Positions 8,305-16,656 of a DNA stretch of 64,000 nt are shown here, piece after piece. The notes beneath the pieces were generated by a model. It did no database searches. It was not told where the DNA came from and saw only the letters and a list, made by a program, of their open reading frames with translations. How positions within the stretch are numbered: position 1 is the first letter of the stretch; each line of letters opens with the position of its first letter. The DNA comes from Hyphococcus formosus (GTDB lineage Bacteria; Pseudomonadota; Alphaproteobacteria; Caulobacterales; Parvularculaceae): assembly GCF_046736345.1 (NCBI RefSeq), contig NZ_CP157210.1:1984001-2048000 (forward strand), written 5' to 3'. The translations under genes and the position numbers were made by a program.

Positions 8305-8838
8305 CTACTCGATCAACAGTTCATCGGAAATTTTGTGAGACGCTTTTTCAACGTTGCGGTCGAAAGCGTTGATGAAAATCAGGCCCGACAGAGACGCGAC
8401 CAAGCCAGCCATCGTCGGGATCGTCGCTTTGGAAATACCCGCCGCCATGAGACGAGCATTTGACGAGCCGGTCACAGCCATAACGTCGAACACTTCGACC
8501 ATGCCTGTCACAGTTCCAAGAAGACCGAGGAGCGGTGTGACCGCAACCAAGGCGCGGATCACATTGTTGAACCGCGAGGCCTCTTGAACGGCTTCGGAAA
8601 TCAACCGGTCCCGAACCGCATGAGCATACCAGGATTTGTGGTCGCTCCGTGCGCTCCAGGCGCGCTGGGCCCGTTTGGCAACGCCGCCATGAGCACCAGA
8701 CCAGTACATCAGTCGTTCGATTATCAGTGCCCACATAAAGAATGTGACGAACATGATGATCAGAAGGACGTTGCCGCCTGCGCCAAGGAAATCCATTAGC
8801 GCGTCATAGGCGATCGCCGGATTTAGTAACTCGAGCAT
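8305..8838 (-). CDS. exbB: MotA/TolQ/ExbB proton channel protein (ExbB)
   Basis: This 177-residue protein has three membrane helices (about residues 20-42, 95-118 and 135-160). It carries the family signature TPLLGLLGTVTGMVEVF near residues 101-117 and TIPTMAGLVASLSGL after it. It forms the proton channel with ExbD. It lies between the long TtpC-type paralogue and exbD. The length is shorter than E. coli ExbB, as in TonB2-type systems. Confidence 0.93.
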   Translation of the reverse strand: MLELLNPAIAYDALMDFLGAGGNVLLIIMFVTFFMWALIIERLMYWSGAHGGVAKRAQRAWSARSDHKSWYAHAVRDRLISEAVQEASRFNNVIRALVAVTPLLGLLGTVTGMVEVFDVMAVTGSSNARLMAAGISKATIPTMAGLVASLSGLIFINAFDRNVEKASHKISDELLIE

Positions 8839-8880
8839 TCTCGAGACCCCTTTCCCTAGTCGGGTGGAGGGACCGGGCTA

Positions 8881-10257
8881 TTAAGCCCGGCCGCCTTCCG
8901 CATGCTCAGCAATGATGCCAGCGGCTTGTTCTTCAAGAATTTGCGTTACGCGCTTAGACGCACCTGACGCAAAGGCATGGAGAAGAAGAAGCGGGATCGC
9001 AGCAACAAGACCAAGCACCGTTGTAACAAGCGCTTCAGAGATACCAGACGCCATGATCTGTGGGTCGCCTGTACCGAAGAGCGTGATCGCCTGGAAGGTG
9101 TTGATCATACCGATAACCGTACCGAGAAGGCCGAGTAGCGGTGCAACAGCAGCGAGAACCTTGATGAGGTTGAGGCCACCTTCGAGCTTTGGAACCTCTT
9201 TGAGGATCGCATCGTCAAGCTTGAGCGCAACCGTTTCAACATCGTTGGTATTGGTGTTCTCGTAAGCGAGCATGACGCGGCCAAGTGGGTTCGATTTCGA
9301 CGCTTTCTTGCGGCGGACCTGACCACGCACAGCACCGGCTGTCATTGTCAGTGTAACCCATTTGTAGATACCGAGGAGCGAACCAAGGATCGCAGCAACG
9401 ATGATCACTTTACCAATGAAGCGGCCTTGATCGATACGCTCTTTAAGGGTCGGCGCAGAAACGCTGAGGTTAAGGAGCTGACCAAGCGCTGGGTCAATCG
9501 CGGCGCGGACAAAGCCTTCGCCAGATGCGTTTGCAACTTTAGAAGCCGCGCCCGTTACGTCGCCTGCTGGCTGACGTGCGAGGAACTTCAAGCTGCCTGT
9601 TTCGCTATCAAGGGTAAGATACTTGCCGTCGGAGAACGCAACGAATGGACCGATGCGTGTGACGTCAGCAGAAGCAGCCTCACCATTCGCCAAGCGGATT
9701 TCCGCTGGGAAGGTTGCTGTTTTGCCCTGCTCAGCCATTTGCTGGATCATGATTTCCCACAAATCGCGAAGCTGTTCTTCGGTTGGCAGTTTTTCTGTTT
9801 GTGCAAGCTCTGTCAGCGTCTGGCTACGGCCAGGGAACTGAGCAGAAATGATTGAGCCTTTGATCTGAGCGTTAAGGTCAGCAGCAGCCGTACGCGCCGC
9901 GCCGAAGAGCTCCTGGAATTCACCCTGCTTAGAAGCGAGTTCCTGATCGAGATCAGCAATCGTGTTTTTGTTTTCTTCCATCACCCCTTCGAGGCGTGTG
10001 GATTCGGCAGCAGCCGCAGTCACCTGCTGGCGCACCTGATTAAGAAGGGCTTGCTGCTGGTTCCGCTCAGCGAGGAAGCGCTGTTCACGCTCTCTGTTCT
10101 CGGCGCTGACTTCGCGGCGCTCAGCGCGGACCGCGCTAAGAACCTGATCGAGTGTCAACTGCTGGGCGTTGGCAGAGGCCATACCTGTTGAAAGATCCAT
10201 GCTCACCGCGGTAACGCCGGCGATCAGGGAAAGAGATGCAAGTTTGAAGAATTTCAT
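8881..10257 (-). CDS. TtpC-like MotA/TolQ/ExbB protein with long periplasmic domain
   Basis: This 458-residue protein starts with a signal peptide (cleavage near ANA-QQ). A long coiled-coil periplasmic region follows (about residues 30-130, rich in Q, E, R and A), then a globular part and a C-terminal ExbB-like channel domain with AAVAPLLGLLGTVIGMINTF near residue 370. This architecture is that of TtpC in Vibrio TonB2 systems, which is needed in addition to ExbB. The start at 10257 (MKFFKLASL) is chosen over the upstream in-frame codon because it begins the signal peptide and has AAAGGAAAT upstream. It lies 33 bases after the DUF3450 gene. Confidence 0.9.
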   Translation of the reverse strand: MKFFKLASLSLIAGVTAVSMDLSTGMASANAQQLTLDQVLSAVRAERREVSAENREREQRFLAERNQQQALLNQVRQQVTAAAAESTRLEGVMEENKNTIADLDQELASKQGEFQELFGAARTAAADLNAQIKGSIISAQFPGRSQTLTELAQTEKLPTEEQLRDLWEIMIQQMAEQGKTATFPAEIRLANGEAASADVTRIGPFVAFSDGKYLTLDSETGSLKFLARQPAGDVTGAASKVANASGEGFVRAAIDPALGQLLNLSVSAPTLKERIDQGRFIGKVIIVAAILGSLLGIYKWVTLTMTAGAVRGQVRRKKASKSNPLGRVMLAYENTNTNDVETVALKLDDAILKEVPKLEGGLNLIKVLAAVAPLLGLLGTVIGMINTFQAITLFGTGDPQIMASGISEALVTTVLGLVAAIPLLLLHAFASGASKRVTQILEEQAAGIIAEHAEGGRA

Positions 10258-10290
10258 GACTTCATATTTCCTTTTAACCGATGCCACCAA

Positions 10291-11055
10291 TTACTGCGCC
10301 GCGACCGGAGGCTTGACCGGTGCGAAGAAGATATCAGGCGCGGTTTGCTCTTTCGCCATACGCAGAGCGAATTTCACGTCCTGCAGATAGCTGCGGTTAA
10401 GATCGGTCCAGCCACCTTGTGCTGTGTCCCAAATCCGCATGGTTGAATCGTCTTCTGTTTTGAAGATAAGCGCGATCCGGCCAATCTGGAGGCACTCACC
10501 TGAGAGTGCTGCCTCGCCGTCACCGACGGTGCACTGATTGACGCCGATTGTGCGGCCTTTTTCGTTTTCGATCTGATAAGCCTCAACGATCAGGCGGTAA
10601 CGCTGTGCCGCTGACATCTCTGGGTTATCAAGAACGCCTTCGAGACGGGCCGCGCGCGCTGAGCGATCCTCAATCTCGAAAGGAAGGTCAGCGTTCACAA
10701 GCTCACCAAAGCGTGTGACCATGTCTTCCATCAAAGGCTGCATTGCGCGCTGAAGACCTTCGACATTGACGATGTCTTCTTGGAGCTGAGCAATCTGACG
10801 CTCTTGCGCATCGATATTACGCGTCAATGACGCATTATAACGACGTGCTGCTTCGAGCTGTTTCAGATTTGCGCGATAGTCATTGAGCAGTGACGCAGTT
10901 TGATCGTCTAGCTGGTCAATACGCTGTTGTGACTTAGCAGTGTCACGCGCAGTCGCTTCACTTTCTTGCAGCGCGGGGCGGAACTGAGCCTCGGCTGGTG
11001 CGCTCAAGGCCGCCAGCACCATTGCCGCTGAACCCAAAATCGCTGTTCTCTTCAT
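10291..11055 (-). CDS. DUF3450 periplasmic coiled-coil protein
   Basis: This protein of about 254 residues has a clear signal peptide (MKRTAILGSAAMVLAAL, cleaved after AEA) and a heptad-rich coiled coil (about residues 35-110). The C-terminal half contains CLQIGRIALIF and a C-T-V-G-D-G stretch. It matches DUF3450, the usual first gene of TtpC/ExbB operons. The role is likely a periplasmic partner of the long ExbB-type protein; this is inference from context. The frame is open 68 codons further upstream, but that part covers two 18-bp tandem repeats and lacks a leader. ATG 11055 has GGTGAGG 6 bases upstream. Confidence 0.88.
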   Translation of the reverse strand: MKRTAILGSAAMVLAALSAPAEAQFRPALQESEATARDTAKSQQRIDQLDDQTASLLNDYRANLKQLEAARRYNASLTRNIDAQERQIAQLQEDIVNVEGLQRAMQPLMEDMVTRFGELVNADLPFEIEDRSARAARLEGVLDNPEMSAAQRYRLIVEAYQIENEKGRTIGVNQCTVGDGEAALSGECLQIGRIALIFKTEDDSTMRIWDTAQGGWTDLNRSYLQDVKFALRMAKEQTAPDIFFAPVKPPVAAQ

Positions 11056-11518
11056 AATTGCCTCACCTACCGGAATATTGCGGCTAATTGAAACGGCACC
11101 ATTGCCGCGGACCAATGGCGCGTCACTGCGCCGGTTTGAAACGCGTTGCCGCGCTTCGGAAATCTGTTGGTAAACATTCACCACCCCTGAACGTCCCCTG
11201 AATGGAATACAAGCCCTGAATGGAATACAAGCATTGATATATTTATCGACGAATTGCAACGGCGTTTTCCCACAAAGGGCAACACCGCTGGACCAATTGA
11301 TCTGTCCTGCACTTTTAGTCGCAAGATTTTTAACACCCTATACCAAACGGCGCACGATAATCGCGCGCCAATCCACACCCCGTTAGTTTGTAACAACACT
11401 CGACCGCCCTTGCAATCGTTGAATCACGCCATTTTCGAAACAATTTTGTTTTTTTGAAAAATTTGTACGGATAGTGAAACAAAGATCCCCAAGTTTTCCC
11501 AAACATCGTGCACAGCAT
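11056..11518. other. Gene-free upstream region of the TonB operon
   Basis: About 460 bases carry no supported gene. They should hold the leftward promoter of the DUF3450-to-TPR operon. The left half is GC-rich, and the part around 11430-11480 is strongly AT-rich with an AAAC...GTTT stem. I could not place a confident -35/-10 pair. It also contains an 18-bp tandem duplication (11196-11231). Confidence 0.5.
11196..11231. repeat. Two-copy 18-bp tandem repeat
   Basis: The unit CCCTGAATGGAATACAAG occurs twice in direct contact, 140-175 bases upstream of the DUF3450 start. It looks like a recent slippage duplication in the 5' untranslated region. Confidence 0.85.
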
Positions 11519-11547
11519 AAAAAATCGATGAAACTGAGCCGTTTCAT
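11519..11547 (-). terminator. Terminator of tRNA-Gln
   Basis: On the minus strand a 7-bp stem ATGAAAC / GTTTCAT with a 6-base loop is followed by CG and six T. It lies about 60 bases beyond the 3' end of the leftward tRNA-Gln, so it probably ends that transcript. Confidence 0.75.
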
Positions 11548-11607
11548 GACGCTGTTTTTCATTAACTAAAATGATGACTGATTCTGAAGTCTGATTCTTT
11601 TGGGTGA

Positions 11608-11682
11608 TGGCTGGGGCGCCAGGATTCGAACCTGGGAATGTCGATACCAAAAACCGATGCCTTACCACTTGGCGACGCCCCA
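11608..11682 (-). tRNA. tRNA-Gln (anticodon TTG)
   Basis: The cloverleaf on the minus strand has acceptor arms TGGGGCG / CGCCCCA, a T arm CCAGG-TTCGAAT-CCTGG and an anticodon loop TTTTGGT giving anticodon TTG. CCA is encoded (11608-11610). It is transcribed leftward, away from tRNA-Pro. Confidence 0.95.
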
Positions 11683-11986
11683 TCACCGCCGGACAAAGTG
11701 CGCCCGACAAGAGGAAGCGGCGAGATAGCGCTTTCGGCTCGCGGTTGCAATGGGGTTTTGCGCGAAAATATGACGAATTTTGCCGCGCCTTATATCGCGC
11801 CTTATATAATGTACGCCAAATCGCCGTTCTGCCGCGCCGGATAAGCTGATATCAACCGGATACAACCGGGCAAGCGTCGCCGTTCGCCAAGCCGCCCCCG
11901 ATCACGATTGCACCCCCTTTTGGGGCGCGATATATAGACGGCCCCGTCAAGGCCGGTCATGAACCGGATCGCCGCGGCAAAGATTT

Positions 11987-12063
11987 CGGAGTGTAGCTCA
12001 GCCTGGTAGAGCACTGTCTTCGGGAGGCAGGGGCCGGAAGTTCGAATCTTCTCACTCCGACCA
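11987..12063 (+). tRNA. tRNA-Pro (anticodon CGG)
   Basis: The cloverleaf has acceptor arms CGGAGTG / CACTCCG, an anticodon stem CTGTC / GGCAG and loop TTCGGGA giving anticodon CGG. The T loop is TTCGAAT and CCA is encoded at the 3' end. It is convergent with the HNH nuclease gene, whose stop lies 42 bases further on. Confidence 0.95.
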
Positions 12064-12105
12064 GCGATGTTTTCTATTGAAATGAAATCGCGAGACGCCA
12101 TCGTA

Positions 12106-13017
12106 TCAACGTCGAGCGGCATTTATTTTTAATAGTTGCCGAAGGCAATTTTGATCAGGCCATAACTCAACTTTTTTTGGCAAACAAAGCTTTTTCCCAT
12201 CATAGGCCTGATAGAGCAAATCATTTTTCAAATTCGCTGCGACAGAACATTTGTACGTGTCAGGATTTATTTCGATAAGACCAAGATCGAAAAGGGAGTG
12301 AATATCTGCTCGTAGAAGAATTCCGTTCTGGACACGATTAGATGCAAGCCCCCTATGCGGAAGAATATGTGCGGCTTCGAGCACATCGACCACCCGGCAG
12401 CCGGAAATGGCGCAGGTACCGTTATAGGCGGATAATAATTCTTCTCGAAATCTTCCCTGCCCTTGACGACGGTACACTTCTAAAAGTGACTTCTCCCGCG
12501 CATCGTAAAGAATTTTTTCCACGTCTATGCCAATGCGCGGCTGTGGTATTTGCTCTACCCCTGCGAGCGAAACTGGTCCTTCAACAATAAAGTAATCCCC
12601 GACCATCCCAGTTACAACGCCAAGACCAAACACAAGGTATGTGCTGGGGTTCTTTGAAACTTGCTGAAGAACGCCTATCGGAACGCCATCATCTCGACAT
12701 TTAATTACTCCAGCATTTGTACCATAACGCTTGGGGTTTGATTGATTGGCACGTATTTCAATATGATAGAGTAGACGCCAAGTCCCGTCATAGAAAACAT
12801 CCGGACCGTCACCATAACGCTCACCATAGGAAATTCTCAAACTTGTCGAATACTCGAAGCCCTTCGGCCGACAAATTCCTTTCGCTTTGTTCGCGATATA
12901 AATATTGCTTTTTTCGCCTATCGGTCCAGGCCATTTATCTAATTTTTGCCCTTGATGATTTTCGAACCATTCAAGCAAATTGAGATGGTCATGAGTTAGC
13001 TCTGCAATTTCCGGCAC
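12106..13017 (-). CDS. HNH endonuclease, candidate modification-dependent nuclease
   Basis: This 303-residue protein has a C-terminal HNH domain (about residues 195-265). Visible elements are C-A-I-S-G-C, EAAHILPH with the catalytic His, then NGILLRADIHSLFD, matching the HNH_2 type. The N-terminal 180 residues include DGTWRLLYHIEI and STYLVFGLGVVTG and may be a base-reading domain of the SRA/YDG type, but I cannot confirm that. Such fusions commonly restrict modified DNA. The gene is visibly AT-richer than its neighbours and abuts tRNA-Pro, which suggests horizontal acquisition. The start is GTG with GGAGGG 4-5 bases upstream. No methyltransferase partner is adjacent. Confidence 0.8.
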   Translation of the reverse strand: MPEIAELTHDHLNLLEWFENHQGQKLDKWPGPIGEKSNIYIANKAKGICRPKGFEYSTSLRISYGERYGDGPDVFYDGTWRLLYHIEIRANQSNPKRYGTNAGVIKCRDDGVPIGVLQQVSKNPSTYLVFGLGVVTGMVGDYFIVEGPVSLAGVEQIPQPRIGIDVEKILYDAREKSLLEVYRRQGQGRFREELLSAYNGTCAISGCRVVDVLEAAHILPHRGLASNRVQNGILLRADIHSLFDLGLIEINPDTYKCSVAANLKNDLLYQAYDGKKLCLPKKVELWPDQNCLRQLLKINAARR

Positions 13018-13099
13018 ATTCCCTCCACACCGCTATATCCAAAAACCTTCGCATTGTGGCGAAGCGGCAATCTAGCGGTTTTGACCTTTCAGAAACCAA

Positions 13100-13519
13100 T
13101 TACCGCACATCAAGCAGGGATATATCCTCAGGAAATTCATCATAATGCGGAGCATTATCGGGAACGACTTCCCACGGTGCTTTTGAGCCCACAAAAATAT
13201 GCGCTTTAATGTCGATGCCCGCGTCATCATTCAGGCACCCAAGCGTGACGCCATGCACCCGCCCTTCGACAATGCCGCACAGGGTTGATCCGCACCGGCC
13301 ACAAAATTGCTTACCGGTTGTGCCGCCCGCCGGATAGGTCACCAAAAGATCTTCGCCCGCGATCCATGAAAATTGATCCGCATCCACACGAGCATACGAA
13401 TTAGCCTGCGCGCTAAAGGCTTTGCGGCAGCGCGAGCAATGACATTGCCGCGCGCCATAAACATCGCCGTCAATTCGGTATTTCACTCCACCGCAGAAAC
13501 ATTCACCGGTTCTTGTCAT
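13100..13519 (-). CDS. GFA/CENP-V family zinc protein
   Basis: This 139-residue protein has the GFA-type zinc ligands: C-F-C-G near residue 7, CHCSRCRKA near 26-34 and C-G-R-C near 73-76. The family was named after glutathione-dependent formaldehyde-activating enzyme, but most members have no proven activity; this one should be called a GFA-family protein only. It is cytosolic. The start has a strong GGGGAGG site 4 bases upstream. The gene stands alone between the HNH nuclease and a sorted exported protein. Confidence 0.9.
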   Translation of the reverse strand: MTRTGECFCGGVKYRIDGDVYGARQCHCSRCRKAFSAQANSYARVDADQFSWIAGEDLLVTYPAGGTTGKQFCGRCGSTLCGIVEGRVHGVTLGCLNDDAGIDIKAHIFVGSKAPWEVVPDNAPHYDEFPEDISLLDVR

Positions 13520-13533
13520 TCCTCCCCCCTTTC

Positions 13534-13560
13534 AAAAAAAGGACCCCGCAGGGCCCTTTT
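13534..13560 (-). terminator. Terminator of the CTERM protein gene
   Basis: On the minus strand the stem AAAGGGCCC / GGGTCCTTT (one mismatch) has a 4-base loop and is followed by further T residues. It sits about 30 bases past the stop of the leftward gene at 13588. Confidence 0.7.
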
Positions 13561-13587
13561 CTAAACCACTTAATTCCGATTACGGAA

Positions 13588-14262
13588 TTATGCGTTACGT
13601 CGGCGCATAAAGCGACCCAAAAACCCTAGACCGCCCAAAAGCAAAAGCCCGGATGCCGGTAAAGGTGTTTCTAGCACAGGGTCGGTCGTACCGCCCGTGT
13701 TCGCATCACTGCCAAAGGTCGAGAACTGATCGAACCCGCCAACATAAAATCTGGTGCGGTTCGCGCTTGGAACAAAATAGCGGTAATCGGTCGCCATTTG
13801 AGTCGTTGCATTCGCAAAGAATTCGACCAACGCGGCCTCGGTCAGCGGTACACTTGGCGTGGCCTCGCCCGGCATTGTTGCGAACAACAACGACATGACT
13901 TGTAGGTCAACATTAAGCGGAATATTGTCATCAGCACTAAGAATGAACTCAACCCGCACCCCTTGGGACTGTGGCTGGCCGTAAGCTGAACGGCTCGAAG
14001 AACTGAAGGTCGAGATCGATACGGAGTCGAACGCGCCTTCATAGCCGTTGATCGTGTAGCTGGCACCCGTAATGCCGGTGTCGTCATACTCCAATTCAAC
14101 CAAAAGCGGTGAACCCGCTCCACGTGTCCCGTCGTCGAATTGCGACGAAACGCGATAGGTTGTTTCAATTCCAACTGTCGCTGCACTTGCGGAAGAGAAT
14201 AACGCGCAAAAAGACGCAGCCGCCATCATGCCGGCGGCGGCAAATATCTTAGAGAATTTCAT
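13588..14262 (-). CDS. PEP/VPLPA-CTERM sorted exported protein
   Basis: This 224-residue protein has an N-terminal signal peptide (cleaved near ASA-ATV) and a C-terminal tripartite sorting tail. The tail consists of LPASG near residue 203, a hydrophobic stretch LLLLGGLGFLG and a basic end MRRRNA. It is the VPLPA/PEP-CTERM type recognised by exosortase systems and processed at the cell surface. The body is rich in S, T and D and looks like a secreted beta-rich domain of unknown function. No exosortase gene lies in the window, so the sorting enzyme must be elsewhere. The upstream gap (14263-14521) shows no other gene. Confidence 0.82.
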   Translation of the reverse strand: MKFSKIFAAAGMMAAASFCALFSSASAATVGIETTYRVSSQFDDGTRGAGSPLLVELEYDDTGITGASYTINGYEGAFDSVSISTFSSSSRSAYGQPQSQGVRVEFILSADDNIPLNVDLQVMSLLFATMPGEATPSVPLTEAALVEFFANATTQMATDYRYFVPSANRTRFYVGGFDQFSTFGSDANTGGTTDPVLETPLPASGLLLLGGLGFLGRFMRRRNA

Positions 14263-14521
14263 TGTGTCCCCACACTCATACTAAAGCGGGTAAATATAAC
14301 CCGCCAATTTCACCATTACCTGTCCCCGCGCCAAGACGCCCGAAAACAGAAGAGGCCAAGCGAAATTTACGCCTGACCGTTTCTACACATGCTGCCGAAA
14401 CAGCACCTCCCCCAAAGAGGGTGAAATGTATAGAAATGCTTTAGAAATTTTTTACTATCACCAACTAGAAACTCTGTACAAGTCCTAAAGTCGATATCAG
14501 CGAAAAAAAATCATAGTTAAA

Positions 14522-16312
14522 TTAGGCGCTTAGCTTTTCCGGATCGAGCCGTGGCAACACGCCCGCCGTTACGCTATCCGTAACAGAAACCGCTTCGGTG
14601 AGGTAATTATCCGCGTAAAAATGCGCGATGGCGATTTTCGCTTCATAATAATCGCGGTCCTCGCCTTCATTGATGTAAAGCGCCGCAGCCTTGGCCCCGC
14701 GCGCGAGGTAATAGCCGCCAGCCACATTTCCGAATTGCTTGAGATATGGCGTTGCGCCCGCAAGCACCGCCGCCTGATCTTTACCGGCAGCGTCGAGCAA
14801 CCATTCGGTAGACGCGGTCAGTGCATCCGCCGCCGCGAGAAGCCGCGCACCGATATGGGTCAGGTCATCGCGGTTCGCCGCTTCTAACAGTTTTGCTTCT
14901 GACCGGACTTCAGCAATGAAATCTTTTACGGCCGCGCCGCCATCGCCCTGTAGCTTGCGGCCCACAAGGTCAATGGCCTGAATGCCGTTAGTGCCTTCAT
15001 AGATCGCCGCGATACGCGCATCGCGCATATGCTGGGCCGCGCCGGTTTCCTCGATATAGCCCATGCCGCCATGCACCTGCACGCCGATCGACGTGACTTC
15101 ATTGGCGCGGTCGGTTGACCACGCTTTTGAAATTGGCGTCAGCAGGCCCTCCAAGGCTTTTGCTTTTTGGCGGGTTTCTTCGTCGGGCGATGAATGCGCG
15201 AGGTCATAAGCCACCGCATTCGCATAACAGATCGCGCGCGAGGCATCGGTCAGCGCTTTCATGGAATAGACCATGCGTTGAACATCGGGATGCTCGTAAA
15301 TCGCAATCATCTCGCCTGATTTGACACCCGGTGCCCGACCCTGTTTGCGATCCTGTGCATAGGCCAGCGCCCGTTGATAACCGCGCTCTGCGATGCCGAC
15401 GCCCTGCATGCCCACATCGAGCCTTGCCGAGTTCATCATCACAAACATATTGCGCAGGCCCTTATTCTCTTCGCCGAGCAAGGTGCCAATGCAATCGCCA
15501 TTATCACCAAAGGCCATGACGCAGGTCGGGCTGCCATGCAGACCCATTTTTTCTTCTAGCTTGATACAATGCGCATCATTGCGCGCACCCAGCGAGCCAT
15601 CTTCGTTGACGTGAAATTTCGGGACGAGGAACATCGAAATACCGGCCGTCCCCTCGGGCGCATCGGGAAGCCGCGCGAGCACGAGGTGAATGACATTGTC
15701 TGTCATGTCGTGATCGCCATAGGTGATGAAAATTTTCTGGCCCGAGATCTTGTAGGTGCCGTCGCCGACCGGTTCGGCCTTTGCGCGCACCGCCGACAAA
15801 TCCGACCCGGCCGAGGGCTCCGTCAGGTTCATCGTACCGGTCCATTCGCCGGTCACCATTTTTTCGAGATAGAGCTTTTTCTGTTCGTCGGTCGCGGCAT
15901 GAAGAATCGCTTTGACCGCACCGGTGGTCAGGGTCGTGCCGATCGCGAATGACATACAGGCCGCGTTGAGCGCATCAACCAGCGCCACCGCCAATGTCGA
16001 TGGCAGGCCTTGTCCGCCAAATTCCTCCGGGAAGGCCAGCGACGACCAGCCGCCTTCGACATATTGCTGATAGGCTTCTTTATAGCCGGGGCTGGTGCGG
16101 ACGACACCATTCTCAAGGACGGCCCCTTCGCGGTCACTGACCTCGTTGAGGGGCGCAATGACCTGATCGCAGAACTTACCCATTTCTTCGAGAATGGCAG
16201 CGACGAGATCTTCTGACAGTTCGGGATAGGCCCCGGTTTTTTCCAGCACCCCAAATCCTGCGGCATGATCAAGTAGGAAACGCATATCGCGAATGGGGGT
16301 CTGAAATGTCAT
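14522..16312 (-). CDS. Acyl-CoA dehydrogenase, DmdC-like
   Basis: This 596-residue FAD-dependent acyl-CoA dehydrogenase is of the long type, with an extra C-terminal domain beyond the usual 380-residue core. Visible motifs are MNLTEPSAGSDLSAV (about 157-171, substrate/FAD region), KIFITYGDHD, and YEGTNGIQAIDLVGRK (about 429-444), whose Glu is the likely catalytic base. The size and motif set resemble DmdC (3-methylmercaptopropionyl-CoA dehydrogenase) and related enzymes, so a straight- or thio-acyl-CoA substrate is plausible; the substrate cannot be fixed from sequence. Its transcript is single. The start has AAAGGAGC about 7 bases upstream. Confidence 0.88.
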   Translation of the reverse strand: MTFQTPIRDMRFLLDHAAGFGVLEKTGAYPELSEDLVAAILEEMGKFCDQVIAPLNEVSDREGAVLENGVVRTSPGYKEAYQQYVEGGWSSLAFPEEFGGQGLPSTLAVALVDALNAACMSFAIGTTLTTGAVKAILHAATDEQKKLYLEKMVTGEWTGTMNLTEPSAGSDLSAVRAKAEPVGDGTYKISGQKIFITYGDHDMTDNVIHLVLARLPDAPEGTAGISMFLVPKFHVNEDGSLGARNDAHCIKLEEKMGLHGSPTCVMAFGDNGDCIGTLLGEENKGLRNMFVMMNSARLDVGMQGVGIAERGYQRALAYAQDRKQGRAPGVKSGEMIAIYEHPDVQRMVYSMKALTDASRAICYANAVAYDLAHSSPDEETRQKAKALEGLLTPISKAWSTDRANEVTSIGVQVHGGMGYIEETGAAQHMRDARIAAIYEGTNGIQAIDLVGRKLQGDGGAAVKDFIAEVRSEAKLLEAANRDDLTHIGARLLAAADALTASTEWLLDAAGKDQAAVLAGATPYLKQFGNVAGGYYLARGAKAAALYINEGEDRDYYEAKIAIAHFYADNYLTEAVSVTDSVTAGVLPRLDPEKLSA

Positions 16313-16656
16313 CTCTTAGCTCCTTTTTGACGCTTTATGCCGGATTACGCCGCACTTGCGAAGATGAAATAGCAGACGCCAGTGACGCATCTCAAAATTC
16401 CTGCGCGTCCCGATTTGGGACAGCCGGCTGGGCGCTACTCCAGCTTCGACATCACCTTAAAAACGGCCCTAGATTAACTCTCAGCAATATTACCTAAATT
16501 ACCGTTCTGTAAGAGTTTTTCTCATTTCGCTCTCGAAGTTTCACGTCGGCGTGAAACGGGCACATTTCGTCGAAATCCCGATTGAAAAAAATCACGGCGA
16601 TAGGCATCTCGGCGTGACCGGGGCGGAGTGGTCCGCCCGTAAAGTAGAGAAACCCA
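16313..16656. promoter_or_regulatory. Divergent intergenic region with structured leader
   Basis: These 344 bases separate the leftward acyl-CoA dehydrogenase from the rightward outer-membrane protein. The part near the membrane protein holds three stem-loops: 16538-16557 (GTTTCACG / CGTGAAAC, loop TCGG), 16563-16575 (ATTTCG / CGAAAT) and 16621-16638 (GGGCGGA / TCCGCCC). The last ends about 18 bases before the start codon. They would form a structured 5' untranslated RNA if transcription starts upstream of 16538. No coding sequence is supported here. Confidence 0.6.

Noticed and set aside
11056..11259. A 68-codon N-terminal extension of the DUF3450 gene
   Set aside because: It covers a tandem repeat, has no leader, and the internal ATG at 11055 begins a signal peptide with a good ribosome site.
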